A DNA stretch of 64,000 nucleotides from E44-bin88 sp034419075. GTDB lineage: Bacteria; Chloroflexota; Dehalococcoidia; Dehalococcoidales; BS750m-G39. This document shows, in pieces, positions 8,004-16,240 of this stretch. Numbering within the stretch: position 1 is the stretch's first letter; each line of letters begins with the position of its first letter. Where the stretch lies: positions 12,235 through 76,234 of the forward strand of contig DAOULR010000001.1 of NCBI GenBank assembly GCA_034419075.1, in the 5' to 3' direction. The notes under the pieces were generated by a model that was not told the origin of the DNA, did not search any database, and saw only the letters and a program-made list of their open reading frames with translations. The position numbers were made by a program, and so were the translations under genes.

Positions 8004-8957
8004 TTGTCTCGTTTGGCTATAGCCAATATAGAGTGTGTGGACAGCCAGGATAACTTCGGCCGTTTCTACGTCGAGCCGTTGGAGAAGGGCTTTGGCGTTA
8101 CCCTGGGCAATGCCCTGCGGCGCGTGCTCCTGGGCTACCTTCCCGGAGCGGCGGTGACTAGGGTTAAAATCGAGGGGATTCAGCACGAATTCTCGACCAT
8201 ACCCTATGTCAAGGAAGACGTCACCGAATTTCTGCTCAACATTAAGGCGATTAGGCTGAAGTCCCTTTCCGAGCAGCCAGGCAAGCTGATACTGGAGGTG
8301 GAGGGTGAGAAGCGGGTTACCGCCGCCGACATTGCCGCCTCCACCGACTTCGAGATTGCCAACCCCGAGCTTTACCTGGCCACGCTGGATTCGCCCGAGG
8401 CCAAGCTCTCGGTGGAACTCGATGTCGAGCTGGGCGAGGGCTATCGGGAGGCGGAGTCGGGCGACAACATGCCCGTGGGGACGATTCCCATCGACGCCGT
8501 CTTTACCCCGGTGCGCAAGGTCAACTTTAGCGTCGAGCCGGTGCACGTCAGCCGCGAGATGCGGCGGGAACGTTTGGACCTGGAGGTCTGGACGGACGGC
8601 ACCATAACCCCGGTGGACGCCATCAGCCGCGGCGCCGAGATTCTGGTGGAACAGCTGACGCCCTTTATCGATTATGCCAAGGTCTCCCGACTGGAGGAGG
8701 AGAAGGAGATGATCCGCGCCTCCATCAGCGAGGAGAAATACGATATGCCCGTGGAACAGCTCGACCTCTCCGTGCGCACCATGAACTGCCTGCGGCGCGG
8801 CGGCATCGCCACCGTGGGCGAGCTGATAAGCCGCGGCGAGAAGGGGCTTTTGGCCCTGCACAACTTCGGGCAGAAGTCACGACAAGAGGTAGAGGAGAAG
8901 CTGGATTCGATGGGGCTTTCCCTGACGGCGGCGGTCAAAGAGGAAGAGGAGAGCTAG
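8004..8957 (+). CDS. rpoA: RNA polymerase alpha subunit
   Basis: The alpha subunit dimerises to nucleate RNA polymerase assembly and contacts UP elements and activators. The N-terminal domain contains FYVEPLEKGFGVTLGNALRR, and the C-terminal domain contains the helix-hairpin-helix segment LDLSVRTMNCLRRGGIATVG. The 317-residue length is normal. The start is a TTG at 8004, supported by GGGAGGTAG a few bases upstream; no ATG fits the conserved N-terminus. It lies between rpsD and rplQ. Confidence 0.97.
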   Translation: MSRLAIANIECVDSQDNFGRFYVEPLEKGFGVTLGNALRRVLLGYLPGAAVTRVKIEGIQHEFSTIPYVKEDVTEFLLNIKAIRLKSLSEQPGKLILEVEGEKRVTAADIAASTDFEIANPELYLATLDSPEAKLSVELDVELGEGYREAESGDNMPVGTIPIDAVFTPVRKVNFSVEPVHVSREMRRERLDLEVWTDGTITPVDAISRGAEILVEQLTPFIDYAKVSRLEEEKEMIRASISEEKYDMPVEQLDLSVRTMNCLRRGGIATVGELISRGEKGLLALHNFGQKSRQEVEEKLDSMGLSLTAAVKEEEES

Positions 8958-8962
8958 ACGAT

Positions 8963-9316
8963 ATGAGGCATAACGTGGCTGGGAGGAGACTGGGGCGGTC
9001 TTCGGCGCACCGCAAGGCGCTCTACCGCAACCTGGTCACCGACCTTTTAAACCATGAGAAGATAACCACCACCGAGGCCAAGGCTAAAGAAGTGCGCAGC
9101 CTGGCGGAGAAAATGATTACCCTGGGCAAGGACGGGAAACTCGCCGCCCGCCGGCAGGCACTGGCCTTTATCCTCGACGAGAATATAGTGGACAAGGTTT
9201 TCACCATGCTGGCACCGAGGTACGCCGAGCGCCCGGGTGGCTATACCCGTATCATCAAGCTCGGCCCGCGTTTAGGCGACGGGGCGCCGATGGTGCAACT
9301 GGAACTGGTCGAGTAG
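8963..9316 (+). CDS. rplQ: 50S ribosomal protein L17
   Basis: L17 lies near the exit-tunnel side of the large subunit. The 117-residue protein starts MRHNVAGRRLGRSSAHRKAL and contains NLVTDLLNHEKITTTEAKAKE plus the C-terminal GGYTRIIKLGPRLGDGA, all diagnostic. It follows rpoA by five bases and precedes truA. Confidence 0.98.
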   Translation: MRHNVAGRRLGRSSAHRKALYRNLVTDLLNHEKITTTEAKAKEVRSLAEKMITLGKDGKLAARRQALAFILDENIVDKVFTMLAPRYAERPGGYTRIIKLGPRLGDGAPMVQLELVE

Positions 9317-9326
9317 GGAGGTTTAT

Positions 9327-10106
9327 GTGGCCGAGACCACCAAGATTTTATTAGTCATGGAATACGACGGCAGCCGCTACCACGGCTTTCAGTGGCAGGA
9401 CGGCCAGCCCTCTATTCAGGGGGAGGTCGAAAAGGCGCTGGCCAAGCTCACCGGGGAGAGGCGGCGGGTGATTAGCGCCAGCCGCACCGACGCCGGCGTC
9501 CACGCCAAAGGCCAGGTGGTCAGCTTCCGGACAGGGTCGGCGCTTTCCACTGACAGCTTCGTCAGTGGCCTAAACCACTATCTGCCCCACGACATCGCCG
9601 TCAGGGAGGCTTACCGGATAGACGATAAGTTCCACGTACAGCGGGAGGCCATCAGCCGCGAATACAGCTACTACATCCTGAACCGCCCCACCCGTTCCCC
9701 GATGCGGAATGGCTTCAGCTATCAGGTGACGGGAGAGCTGGATATCGAGGCCATGAACCAGGCCTGCGCTATCCTGGTCGGCGAGCATGACTTCGCCTCT
9801 TTCGCCGCCCGCAACGGCACCGTCGATAAGAGCACGGTGCGGCGCATATTTAAAGCCGTGGTGGAGAGGGAGGGGGAGATGGTCATCTTCAACATTTCGG
9901 CCAACTCCTTCCTGATGCACCAGGTGCGCAATACAATAGGGGCGCTTATCAAGGTGGGCCAGGGAAAGATGACCATAGAAGAATTTAGGAGTATACTCGA
10001 GGCCAGAGAGCCGGCGCTGGCGGGACCGACCGCCCCAGCCTGCGGGCTTTGTCTTAACCGGGTGAATTACCCCGAGCCTCTGGAGAATTATGATGAAAAC
10101 CTATAG
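9327..10106 (+). CDS. truA: tRNA pseudouridine(38-40) synthase TruA
   Basis: Makes pseudouridine at positions 38-40 in the tRNA anticodon stem. The catalytic-aspartate motif SRTDAGVHAKGQ lies at about residues 52-63; MEYDGSRYHGFQWQ is the usual opening and FLMHQVRNTIGALIKVG the usual C-terminal block. The GTG start has GGGAGG upstream. Its position between rplQ and rplM mirrors the Firmicutes arrangement, and its 3' end overlaps rplM by 17 bases. Length 259 aa is normal. Confidence 0.96.
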   Translation: MAETTKILLVMEYDGSRYHGFQWQDGQPSIQGEVEKALAKLTGERRRVISASRTDAGVHAKGQVVSFRTGSALSTDSFVSGLNHYLPHDIAVREAYRIDDKFHVQREAISREYSYYILNRPTRSPMRNGFSYQVTGELDIEAMNQACAILVGEHDFASFAARNGTVDKSTVRRIFKAVVEREGEMVIFNISANSFLMHQVRNTIGALIKVGQGKMTIEEFRSILEAREPALAGPTAPACGLCLNRVNYPEPLENYDENL

Positions 10107-10524
10107 CACCAAGGCTTCGGAGATTGAGCGCCAGTGGCACGTGATTGACGCCTCGGATAAGATTCTGGGCAAGCTGGCTACTGAGGCGGCTAAGCTGCTC
10201 ATGGGCAAGCACAAGCCGACCTTCAGCCGCCACCTGGATACGGGCGATTTCGTCGTCATTATCAACGCCGAAAAGGTTCGCTTTACCGGTAAGAAGGCGG
10301 AGCAGAAGCTCTACCACAGCCATTCTGGATACCCCGGGGGATTGAAGACCATCAATCTGGAGAGGATGATGGCGGACAACCCTGCCCGTGTCATTGAACA
10401 TGCCGTCAAGGGCATGTTGCCCCATAATCGTCTGGGGGCTAAAATGCTGAAGAAACTCAAGGTCTATGCCGGTGAGGAGCACCCTCACCTGGCTCAGACC
10501 GGGGCTAGCTCGAAGGGGGATTAG
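10090..10524 (+). CDS. rplM: 50S ribosomal protein L13
   Basis: L13 is an early-assembly protein of the large subunit. The 144-residue product has the N-terminal WHVIDASDKILGKLAT block, GDFVVIINAEKVRFTGKK, and the signature AVKGMLPHNRLGAKMLKKL. Two adjacent ATGs (10090 and 10093) are possible starts; GGAG at 10082 suits either. It is paired with rpsI downstream as in most Bacteria. Confidence 0.97.
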   Translation: MMKTYSTKASEIERQWHVIDASDKILGKLATEAAKLLMGKHKPTFSRHLDTGDFVVIINAEKVRFTGKKAEQKLYHSHSGYPGGLKTINLERMMADNPARVIEHAVKGMLPHNRLGAKMLKKLKVYAGEEHPHLAQTGASSKGD

Positions 10525-10530
10525 AGAAGA

Positions 10531-10938
10531 TTGGTTCAGACTGAGAAGAAACAGCGCTATTTCTACGGGACGGGACGGCGTAAGACGTCCATCGCCCGCG
10601 TGAGGCTGGTGCCGGGCACGGGCGAGATTATCGTCAACGGCATCCCCTACGAGGAGATGTTTGTTCGCGCCGAGCACCGCCGCATAGTAACCAAGCCGCT
10701 GTTGGTTACCGAGAGCCTGGATAAGTATAACACCGTGGTCAAGGTGGCGGGGGGTGGCATAACCGGGCAGAGCGGCGCTATCTCTCACGGTATCGCCCGT
10801 GCCCTGGTAAAAGCCGACGAGAGTCTGAAGACGGTGCTGCGCCAGAACGGACTGCTCACCAGAGACCCTCGTGTCAAAGAGAGGAAAAAGCCCGGGCTCA
10901 GGCGGGCGCGCAAGGCGCCTCAATACACCAAGCGCTAA
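10531..10938 (+). CDS. rpsI: 30S ribosomal protein S9
   Basis: S9 reaches the P-site tRNA with its C-terminal tail. The 135-residue protein shows YFYGTGRRKTSIARVRLVPG, the glycine-rich VKVAGGGITGQSGAISHGIA, and the basic tail ending in APQYTKR. The start is TTG 10531, seven bases after the rplM stop. It is the last gene of the long ribosomal run; no convincing Rho-independent terminator follows, and a tRNA promoter begins 23 bases downstream. Confidence 0.97.
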   Translation: MVQTEKKQRYFYGTGRRKTSIARVRLVPGTGEIIVNGIPYEEMFVRAEHRRIVTKPLLVTESLDKYNTVVKVAGGGITGQSGAISHGIARALVKADESLKTVLRQNGLLTRDPRVKERKKPGLRRARKAPQYTKR

Positions 10939-10960
10939 AATCGTCCCTCCCAGAATTTCC

Positions 10961-10989
10961 TTGACGCCCAAAGTTACGGCGGGTATAAT
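10961..10989 (+). promoter_or_regulatory. Consensus sigma-70-type promoter of the tRNA cluster
   Basis: TTGACG at 10961-10966 and TATAAT at 10984-10989 are separated by exactly 17 bases. Transcription would begin near 10996, ten bases before tRNA-Leu. The near-perfect match and its position make this a strong call for a promoter serving the Leu-Arg-Val tRNA set. Confidence 0.8.
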
Positions 10990-11005
10990 CCCTTTGTGTC
11001 GTGAT

Positions 11006-11091
11006 GCCGAAGTGGCGGAATGGCAGACGCGCTACGTTCAGGGCGTAGTGTCCGTAAGGGCGTGAGAGTTCAAATCTCTCCTTCGGCACCA
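11006..11091 (+). tRNA. tRNA-Leu (anticodon CAG)
   Basis: The acceptor arms GCCGAAG and CTTCGGC pair fully. The anticodon arm CTACG-TTCAGGG-CGTAG gives CAG, which reads CUG leucine codons. The variable arm (TGTCCGTAAGGGCG region) is long, as in class II leucine tRNAs. The CCA end is encoded (11089-11091). Confidence 0.95.
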
Positions 11092-11102
11092 TTTTCACCA
11101 GG

Positions 11103-11179
11103 GCGCTTGTAGCTCAGTAGGATAGAGCGCAGCCCTGCGGAGGCTGAGGCCGTGGGTTCGAGACCCGCCAAGCGCACCA
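11103..11179 (+). tRNA. tRNA-Arg (anticodon read as GCG)
   Basis: Acceptor arms GCGCTTG and CAAGCGC pair. The D-arm is GCTC...GAGC, and the anticodon stem CAGCC/GGCTG encloses the seven-base loop CTGCGGA, so positions 34-36 read GCG. The T-arm is GTGGG-TTCGAGA-CCCGC and CCA is encoded. The overall sequence resembles bacterial arginine tRNAs of the CGN box. A G34 anticodon would read CGC and CGU; bacteria usually use ACG, edited to ICG, so this is unusual. Confidence 0.85.
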
Positions 11180-11184
11180 TCTTT

Positions 11185-11258
11185 GGGCGGTTAGCTCAGT
11201 TGGTTAGAGCATCTGCTTTACACGCAGGGGGTCAGAGGTTCGAGTCCTCTACCGCCCA
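11185..11258 (+). tRNA. tRNA-Val (anticodon TAC)
   Basis: Acceptor arms GGGCGGT and ACCGCCC pair. The anticodon stem encloses the loop TTTACAC, giving TAC (valine GUA/GUG). The T-arm is AGAGG-TTCGAGT-CCTCT. CCA is not encoded, in contrast to the two tRNAs upstream. The 3' half (from 11214) is duplicated at 19661, marking this gene as the probable integration target of the following island. Confidence 0.93.
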
Positions 11259-11333
11259 CATCCATCCCCTCCAGGACTTGCACATCTACACCTTTTCTCC
11301 TCGCACCTCCCGATGGTCGAGTCCTCTGCCGCC
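11214..11333 (+). repeat. Left direct repeat (tRNA-Val 3' half plus flank)
   Basis: These 120 bases match 19661-19780 at 115 positions; differences are at 11242, 11290, 11319, 11325 and 11328. The first 45 bases are the tRNA-Val 3' half. A second, decayed copy of the tRNA T-arm/acceptor end (GTCGAGTCCTCTGCCGCC) lies at 11316-11333, suggesting an older integration scar inside the repeat. Confidence 0.9.
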
Positions 11334-11418
11334 TAATACCCACAACCCGCTAAGCTTTGAAAGAAGGCCCTTCCGTATCCTCCTCATTAACAATTTGACA
11401 ACTGGCTCGGAATAGGCA

Positions 11419-11449
11419 TTGACAGGCACTGTATGGATGGGGGTAGAAT
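11419..11449 (+). promoter_or_regulatory. Possible promoter of the C1 peptidase gene
   Basis: TTGACA at 11419-11424 and TAGAAT at 11444-11449 are 19 bases apart, slightly long for a sigma-70-type promoter. It lies 40 bases before the start codon. The rest of 11259-11489 contains the tRNA-derived scar and no gene that I can support. Confidence 0.4.
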
Positions 11450-11489
11450 TAGCCTAAAGAGGGCGTAATAGCTAATGAGGAGGGGGCCA

Positions 11490-14400
11490 ATGGGTAGATT
11501 AAAAATAGTTCTGCAGATACTAGTCATCGCAGTGCTGGTCACGGGCAGTGTTGTGCCGTTCTTCTTCAACACAGGCTCGGCGATGGCTCAGGAGACTAGG
11601 GCATCCCGACTGGCCCCGATTAACCCCGAGGCCCTTGAGCCAGCCAGTCCTTATGGTTACAGTCCCCCGACTATGGACTTAAGCCACCTCAGCGGATTCC
11701 AGATGCGGGAGACGAGTGCGTTACCGGCTCAGCCGGCTGCTTTTGACTGGAGGGATCAGGGCAAGGTAACTTCGGTGAAGAACCAGGACCCTTGCGGCAC
11801 CTGCTGGACCTTTGGGACGACCTCCGTTCTGGAATCGGCGGTCTTGCTGGGCGAGAGTGTCGGCTACGATTTTTCCGAGCAGAGCGTGGCTCTGTGCGTT
11901 GACCGCTCCTGGGTCTACCTCTACGACGATTCTGATGAACCCTGTGGGCTGTTACCAGGTCATGGGGGCGGCAATAGTTTTAAAGCCAGCGAGGTCTTCA
12001 TCAAGAAAGGGGCGGTTCTAGAATCGTGCAATCCGTACAATGGTTCTGGTTTGCAGTGTGATGGGACTTGTGTCTGTGACAGTTGCCCTTCGGTTAAGAG
12101 GGTTACCGGTTACAGATATGTAACTGGTGACGGGAGCCAAACTGCATTGATAAAAACGGCGGTATATAACCATGGGCCGGTAACCATGTCATTTTATTAT
12201 ACCCCGTCCGCATTATATGATGATTATGACCCAACTTACCCATATATTTATGACTACTACCCGTGTTCCACGAGCTCCAATCACTTGGTCACGATTATCG
12301 GCTGGGACGATGCTGTGCCCCATCCCGACCCTGACCATTCCGGAACCGGTGCTTGGCTAGTCAAGAACAGCTGGGGGACAACTTGGGGTAACAGTGGCTA
12401 TTTCTGGCTTGCCTACGATTCAAGCTGCATGACTGGGATAGCCTATCTCGAATACGGTGACTACAATCCCAATGAAACACTCTACTACTGGGACGAAGCC
12501 GGCTACGTGGTCGATGGTGGTTATTCCGATACCTCAGCTTGGATGGCTAGCGTCTTTACCTCGGGGCAGGACGGCAACCTGACCCATGTCGATTTCTGGA
12601 CAACGGATAACAATGCCGCCTACGAGATTTACGTCTATAATGATGGTGACCCATCCGACGGTCTTCAAAACCAGCTCGCCTCCAAGACGGGTAGCTGCGC
12701 CGAGCTTGGCTACTACTCTATACCGCTCACCACCCCTGTGCCGGTGACCAACGGTCAGCAGTTCACCGTTGCCGTCAAAATGACGACACCTGGCTACACC
12801 TATCCCTTGGCCATGGAATACGTGATAGCTGGCGATTGCGAGCCGCCTATACAGTCCGGTGTTTGTTACACAAGGTACCTGGGCACTGACCCCTGGGAGG
12901 ACGCTGACGACTTTGCTGAGGTTGGCGTTAGTGTCTGCCTCCGGGCAAGAATAACCACTACCATGCCACCGCCCACCGAGGTCTGGGTGGACGATGACTT
13001 TGACGATTCCACCCCAGGCTGGGGCTACGACCACTTTGCCACCATCCAGGAGGGCATTGACGCCGTCTCCGGCAGCACGGTGCACGTGGCGGCGGGATAT
13101 TACACCGAGAACATCACCCTGGCTGACGGGGTGGAGGTGTTGGGGGCGGGGGCAAGTGTTACCACTATTGACGGCGACGCCAGCGGCCCGGTGGTGACCG
13201 CCGATGGTGTGGGTGCCACCACGGTGCTGGATGGCTTCACCATTACCAACGGTTACACGTCTGACGCTGGCGGCGGTGGTATGCGCAACATCAATGGCTC
13301 CTCGCCAACGGTGACCGACTGCGTATTCTATGACAACTCGACTTATTACCACGGTGGGGGGATGTACAACGTCAATAGCTCGCCGACGATAATCAACTGC
13401 ACCTTCTCCAGCAACTCGGCTGGTTTTGACGGCGGCGGGATGCAAAACACCAATTCCGGGGTGACGATAATCAACTGCACCTTCATCGGTAACTCGGCTG
13501 GTGACGACGGCGGTGGGATGTATACCTACAATAACTGCTCACCCACGGTAACCAACTGCACCTTCTACGGCAACTCAGCTGTTGGCAACGGTGGCGGTAT
13601 GTACAATGAGAATAACGGCGCACCGACGGTGACCAACTGCATACTTTGGGGTGACAGCCCAGATGAGATATACAATGATGGTTCGACACCGGTGGTTAGC
13701 TACTGCGACGTTCAGGGGGGATACACGGGAACGGGCAACATTGATGCCGACCCCTTGTTTGTCGGTGGCGGCGACTACCACCTACAAGCGGATTCTCCTT
13801 GCATTGATGTTGGTGACAACTCGGCACCATCCATCCCCAGTACCGATTTTGAGGGCGACCCGCGGATTATGGATGGCGACGGCGACACCATAGCCGTGGT
13901 GGATATGGGCGTTGATGAGCGCCAGACGTTGGATAACAATCCACCCAACGCCCCCGACTCCCCAATCTGTGAGGGTGAAGCCAACCCCACCGGTGTCACC
14001 GACGACACCCCTGAGTTCGGCTGGACCTTCTCCGACCCCGACGGCGGAGACACACAGGGGGCCTATCAGATTCTGGTGGCTTCCAGCTCGGCTAACCTGA
14101 CCGCCGACAACGGGGACATGTGGGACAGTGGCAAGGTGAGCGGCAGCGACATCGAGGTTTCTTATGACGGCCTGGCTCTTGACTGGTACCAGACCTACTA
14201 CTGGAAGGTAAAGACCTGGGATAACTACAATGCCGAGGGGCCATACTGCAGCGAGCAGCAGTTCACCACCGGTATGCTGTCACACGGACAACTCAGGGTG
14301 GAGACATCCCCGGCGGTGCCGACCACGATATCTATTGACGGTATACCCAGAAGCGCCTGGGGGCTTAATTGGGTAAAGATGCCACCGGGAGAGTACACTC

Positions 14401-15047
14401 TATCCTTCACCGATACCTTCGGCTATCTTGCCCCGAGCGAGATTGAGGTGACCTATGAGGGTGAGGATGCGATTACTCAACCCGTAACCGACCCGATAAC
14501 GGTCTATGCTGATGAGACTACCGAGGTTATGGTGCACTGCATCCAGTTAGGTAATTTGTGGGTGAGTACTGACCCAATGGTAGCCACCATTATCTCGCTT
14601 GACGGTGTTCCACCGTCCAACAACTGGGGCTTCTGGGTGGACTTGCTCCCCGGAGACTACAACCTCTCCATAAGCGATGTTATCGTCTATAAGACGCCGA
14701 TAGAGGTCGAGGTCACCTATCCCGGGCAAGCGCCAGTTATTCAGGCCATAACCGCCCCGATAACAGTCGAGGCCGGGGGTACTACGGCCGTGGTCATCCA
14801 CTTCATACGGCTGGGAAACCTGAAGGTGGAAACATCGCCGAATCTTGCGGCCACGATATTCGTCGATGGCGAGCCGATGAACGACTGGGGGTTCTGGGTG
14901 GACCTGGAGGCGGGGGATTACACCGTATCCTTCGAGGATATGGACGGCTACCTGACGCCGCCCCCGACCGTGGTCACCATCACCGCGGGGGTGACGACCT
15001 ATGTTACCGGAGATTACGACAACGGGGAAACCATAGTAACTCCATAA
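11490..15047 (+). CDS. Secreted multidomain papain-family (C1A) cysteine peptidase
   Basis: A 1185-residue exported protein. A signal peptide (about residues 1-33, ending AMA before QE) precedes a papain-like domain: the nucleophile is Cys105 in PCGTCWTFG, the His lies in NHLVTIIGW, and the Asn in VKNSWGTTWGNSG. A lectin-like beta domain often fused to C1 peptidases follows (about 330-490). Next is a right-handed beta-helix (about 495-800) with repeated GGGMYN and TNCTFYGNSA units. An Fn3-like domain (TPEFGWTFSDPDGG) and three PEGA-like repeats (LRVETSP, LWVSTDP, LKVETSP) end the protein. GAGGAGGGG upstream supports ATG 11490 over 11475. I infer a cell-surface or secreted enzyme acting on proteins; no anchor motif is obvious. 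Confidence 0.85.
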   Translation: MGRLKIVLQILVIAVLVTGSVVPFFFNTGSAMAQETRASRLAPINPEALEPASPYGYSPPTMDLSHLSGFQMRETSALPAQPAAFDWRDQGKVTSVKNQDPCGTCWTFGTTSVLESAVLLGESVGYDFSEQSVALCVDRSWVYLYDDSDEPCGLLPGHGGGNSFKASEVFIKKGAVLESCNPYNGSGLQCDGTCVCDSCPSVKRVTGYRYVTGDGSQTALIKTAVYNHGPVTMSFYYTPSALYDDYDPTYPYIYDYYPCSTSSNHLVTIIGWDDAVPHPDPDHSGTGAWLVKNSWGTTWGNSGYFWLAYDSSCMTGIAYLEYGDYNPNETLYYWDEAGYVVDGGYSDTSAWMASVFTSGQDGNLTHVDFWTTDNNAAYEIYVYNDGDPSDGLQNQLASKTGSCAELGYYSIPLTTPVPVTNGQQFTVAVKMTTPGYTYPLAMEYVIAGDCEPPIQSGVCYTRYLGTDPWEDADDFAEVGVSVCLRARITTTMPPPTEVWVDDDFDDSTPGWGYDHFATIQEGIDAVSGSTVHVAAGYYTENITLADGVEVLGAGASVTTIDGDASGPVVTADGVGATTVLDGFTITNGYTSDAGGGGMRNINGSSPTVTDCVFYDNSTYYHGGGMYNVNSSPTIINCTFSSNSAGFDGGGMQNTNSGVTIINCTFIGNSAGDDGGGMYTYNNCSPTVTNCTFYGNSAVGNGGGMYNENNGAPTVTNCILWGDSPDEIYNDGSTPVVSYCDVQGGYTGTGNIDADPLFVGGGDYHLQADSPCIDVGDNSAPSIPSTDFEGDPRIMDGDGDTIAVVDMGVDERQTLDNNPPNAPDSPICEGEANPTGVTDDTPEFGWTFSDPDGGDTQGAYQILVASSSANLTADNGDMWDSGKVSGSDIEVSYDGLALDWYQTYYWKVKTWDNYNAEGPYCSEQQFTTGMLSHGQLRVETSPAVPTTISIDGIPRSAWGLNWVKMPPGEYTLSFTDTFGYLAPSEIEVTYEGEDAITQPVTDPITVYADETTEVMVHCIQLGNLWVSTDPMVATIISLDGVPPSNNWGFWVDLLPGDYNLSISDVIVYKTPIEVEVTYPGQAPVIQAITAPITVEAGGTTAVVIHFIRLGNLKVETSPNLAATIFVDGEPMNDWGFWVDLEAGDYTVSFEDMDGYLTPPPTVVTITAGVTTYVTGDYDNGETIVTP

Positions 15048-15070
15048 CTGGGCTATCTTAATTCAGCAGC

Positions 15071-16240
15071 GTGAAATTGAGAATAGGGATTCTACAAGAG
15101 ACATTCCTGCCCTTTATCGGGGGGAGTTCCTACCGATGCCACCAGGTGTTCAAGCGGCTGGCTAGGGCGGGCCATGAAATAGATGTCTATACCGCGCAGC
15201 TCTCCCCGGATTTTAAGAGCGAAGAGGAGATAGACGGGCTGCACGTCTATCGCATCGCTACGCCCAAGGGCTTGTTGAAAGACGGGGGTGAATCGCGGGT
15301 GGTTTCTGATGCCCTGAGATTCACCATTGGTTCTTTTCTAAAAGCGGCCAGGAACGGGCGCTATGATATCTACGAAGTGAACCATTCGCCCCTTTTCCCC
15401 GCCTTTGCCGCCGAATTACTCTTAAAGATTAAACGGGTGCCGGTTTCCATCACCTTCCACGAGATCTGGAAGGAGCTCTGGTTTAAATACATCAGAAGCA
15501 AGCTTACCTGTCATGCCGGTATATTTTTAGAGCGGTTGACCACCAAAATGGGCAGTCACATCATCGCCGTGAGTGAAACCACTAAAGAGCGTCTAATAAA
15601 TTGCTACAAAGTTAAACCCGAAAAAATCAGCGTCATCAGCAACGGGGTCGAGCTCGGTCTCTACCGGAGGGCAGCTCGCCCTAAAATACCCTATAAGATT
15701 GTCTATCTGGGCCGGTTGAACGAGCATAAAAAAGTCGACCTGCTTATCAAAGCCTTCCGGAGGGTCAAACAATCTATTCCCGAAGCGACACTGCAAATCG
15801 CAGGGGAGGGGCCCCAGAGGTCCAGGCTCGAAGGCTTAAGCCGAGGTACGCCCGGCATCACTTTTTGCGGGTCGGTATCAGAAGAAGAGAAAGCGAGAAT
15901 CCCCAGCTCCGCCTGGCTTTACGTGCTGCCGAGTATCCGCGAAGGGCAGGGCATAACCCTGCTTGAGGCGATGGCCAGTCAAACACCTACCGTGGCTGCC
16001 TTTGTCGACGGCTCAGGTGTCATCAGCGTTATTGAAGACGGTAGGAACGGGCTGCTGGTAAAGCCAGAGGCGGAACAGCTGGCCGAGGCCATCCTGAGAT
16101 ACAAACGCTCCCCTGCGCTCTACGCCCGCGTCCAGCGGGAGGGGCTGAAGTTCGTCGAACCTTTGGATTGGGACAGTATCGCCGCGCAGCACGAGAATCT
16201 CTACAGGAGTATGCTCACTGAAAAAGCCGCTCGTCTATAG
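15071..16240 (+). CDS. Family 4 glycosyltransferase
   Basis: A GT-B-fold retaining glycosyltransferase of 389 residues, likely cytoplasmic and membrane-associated. The N-terminal half has the acceptor-domain opening LRIGILQETFLPFIGGSSYR. The C-terminal half has the donor-binding pieces VISNGVELGLYRR, IVYLGRLNEHKK and EGQGITLLEAM, the last being the E-x7-E motif. The start is GTG 15071. Sugar and acceptor cannot be told from sequence. The next gene overlaps its end and encodes a multispanning protein, suggesting a shared role in envelope glycan or glycolipid synthesis. Confidence 0.85.
   Translation: MKLRIGILQETFLPFIGGSSYRCHQVFKRLARAGHEIDVYTAQLSPDFKSEEEIDGLHVYRIATPKGLLKDGGESRVVSDALRFTIGSFLKAARNGRYDIYEVNHSPLFPAFAAELLLKIKRVPVSITFHEIWKELWFKYIRSKLTCHAGIFLERLTTKMGSHIIAVSETTKERLINCYKVKPEKISVISNGVELGLYRRAARPKIPYKIVYLGRLNEHKKVDLLIKAFRRVKQSIPEATLQIAGEGPQRSRLEGLSRGTPGITFCGSVSEEEKARIPSSAWLYVLPSIREGQGITLLEAMASQTPTVAAFVDGSGVISVIEDGRNGLLVKPEAEQLAEAILRYKRSPALYARVQREGLKFVEPLDWDSIAAQHENLYRSMLTEKAARL

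Noticed and set aside
7974..8861. Long minus-strand reading frame opposite rpoA
   Set aside because: GC-rich codon shadow of rpoA; the plus-strand gene is certain.
13260..13640. Tandem DNA repeat or CRISPR-like array in the peptidase gene
   Set aside because: The repeats are degenerate codons for beta-helix units in one long frame, with no constant repeat and spacer pattern.
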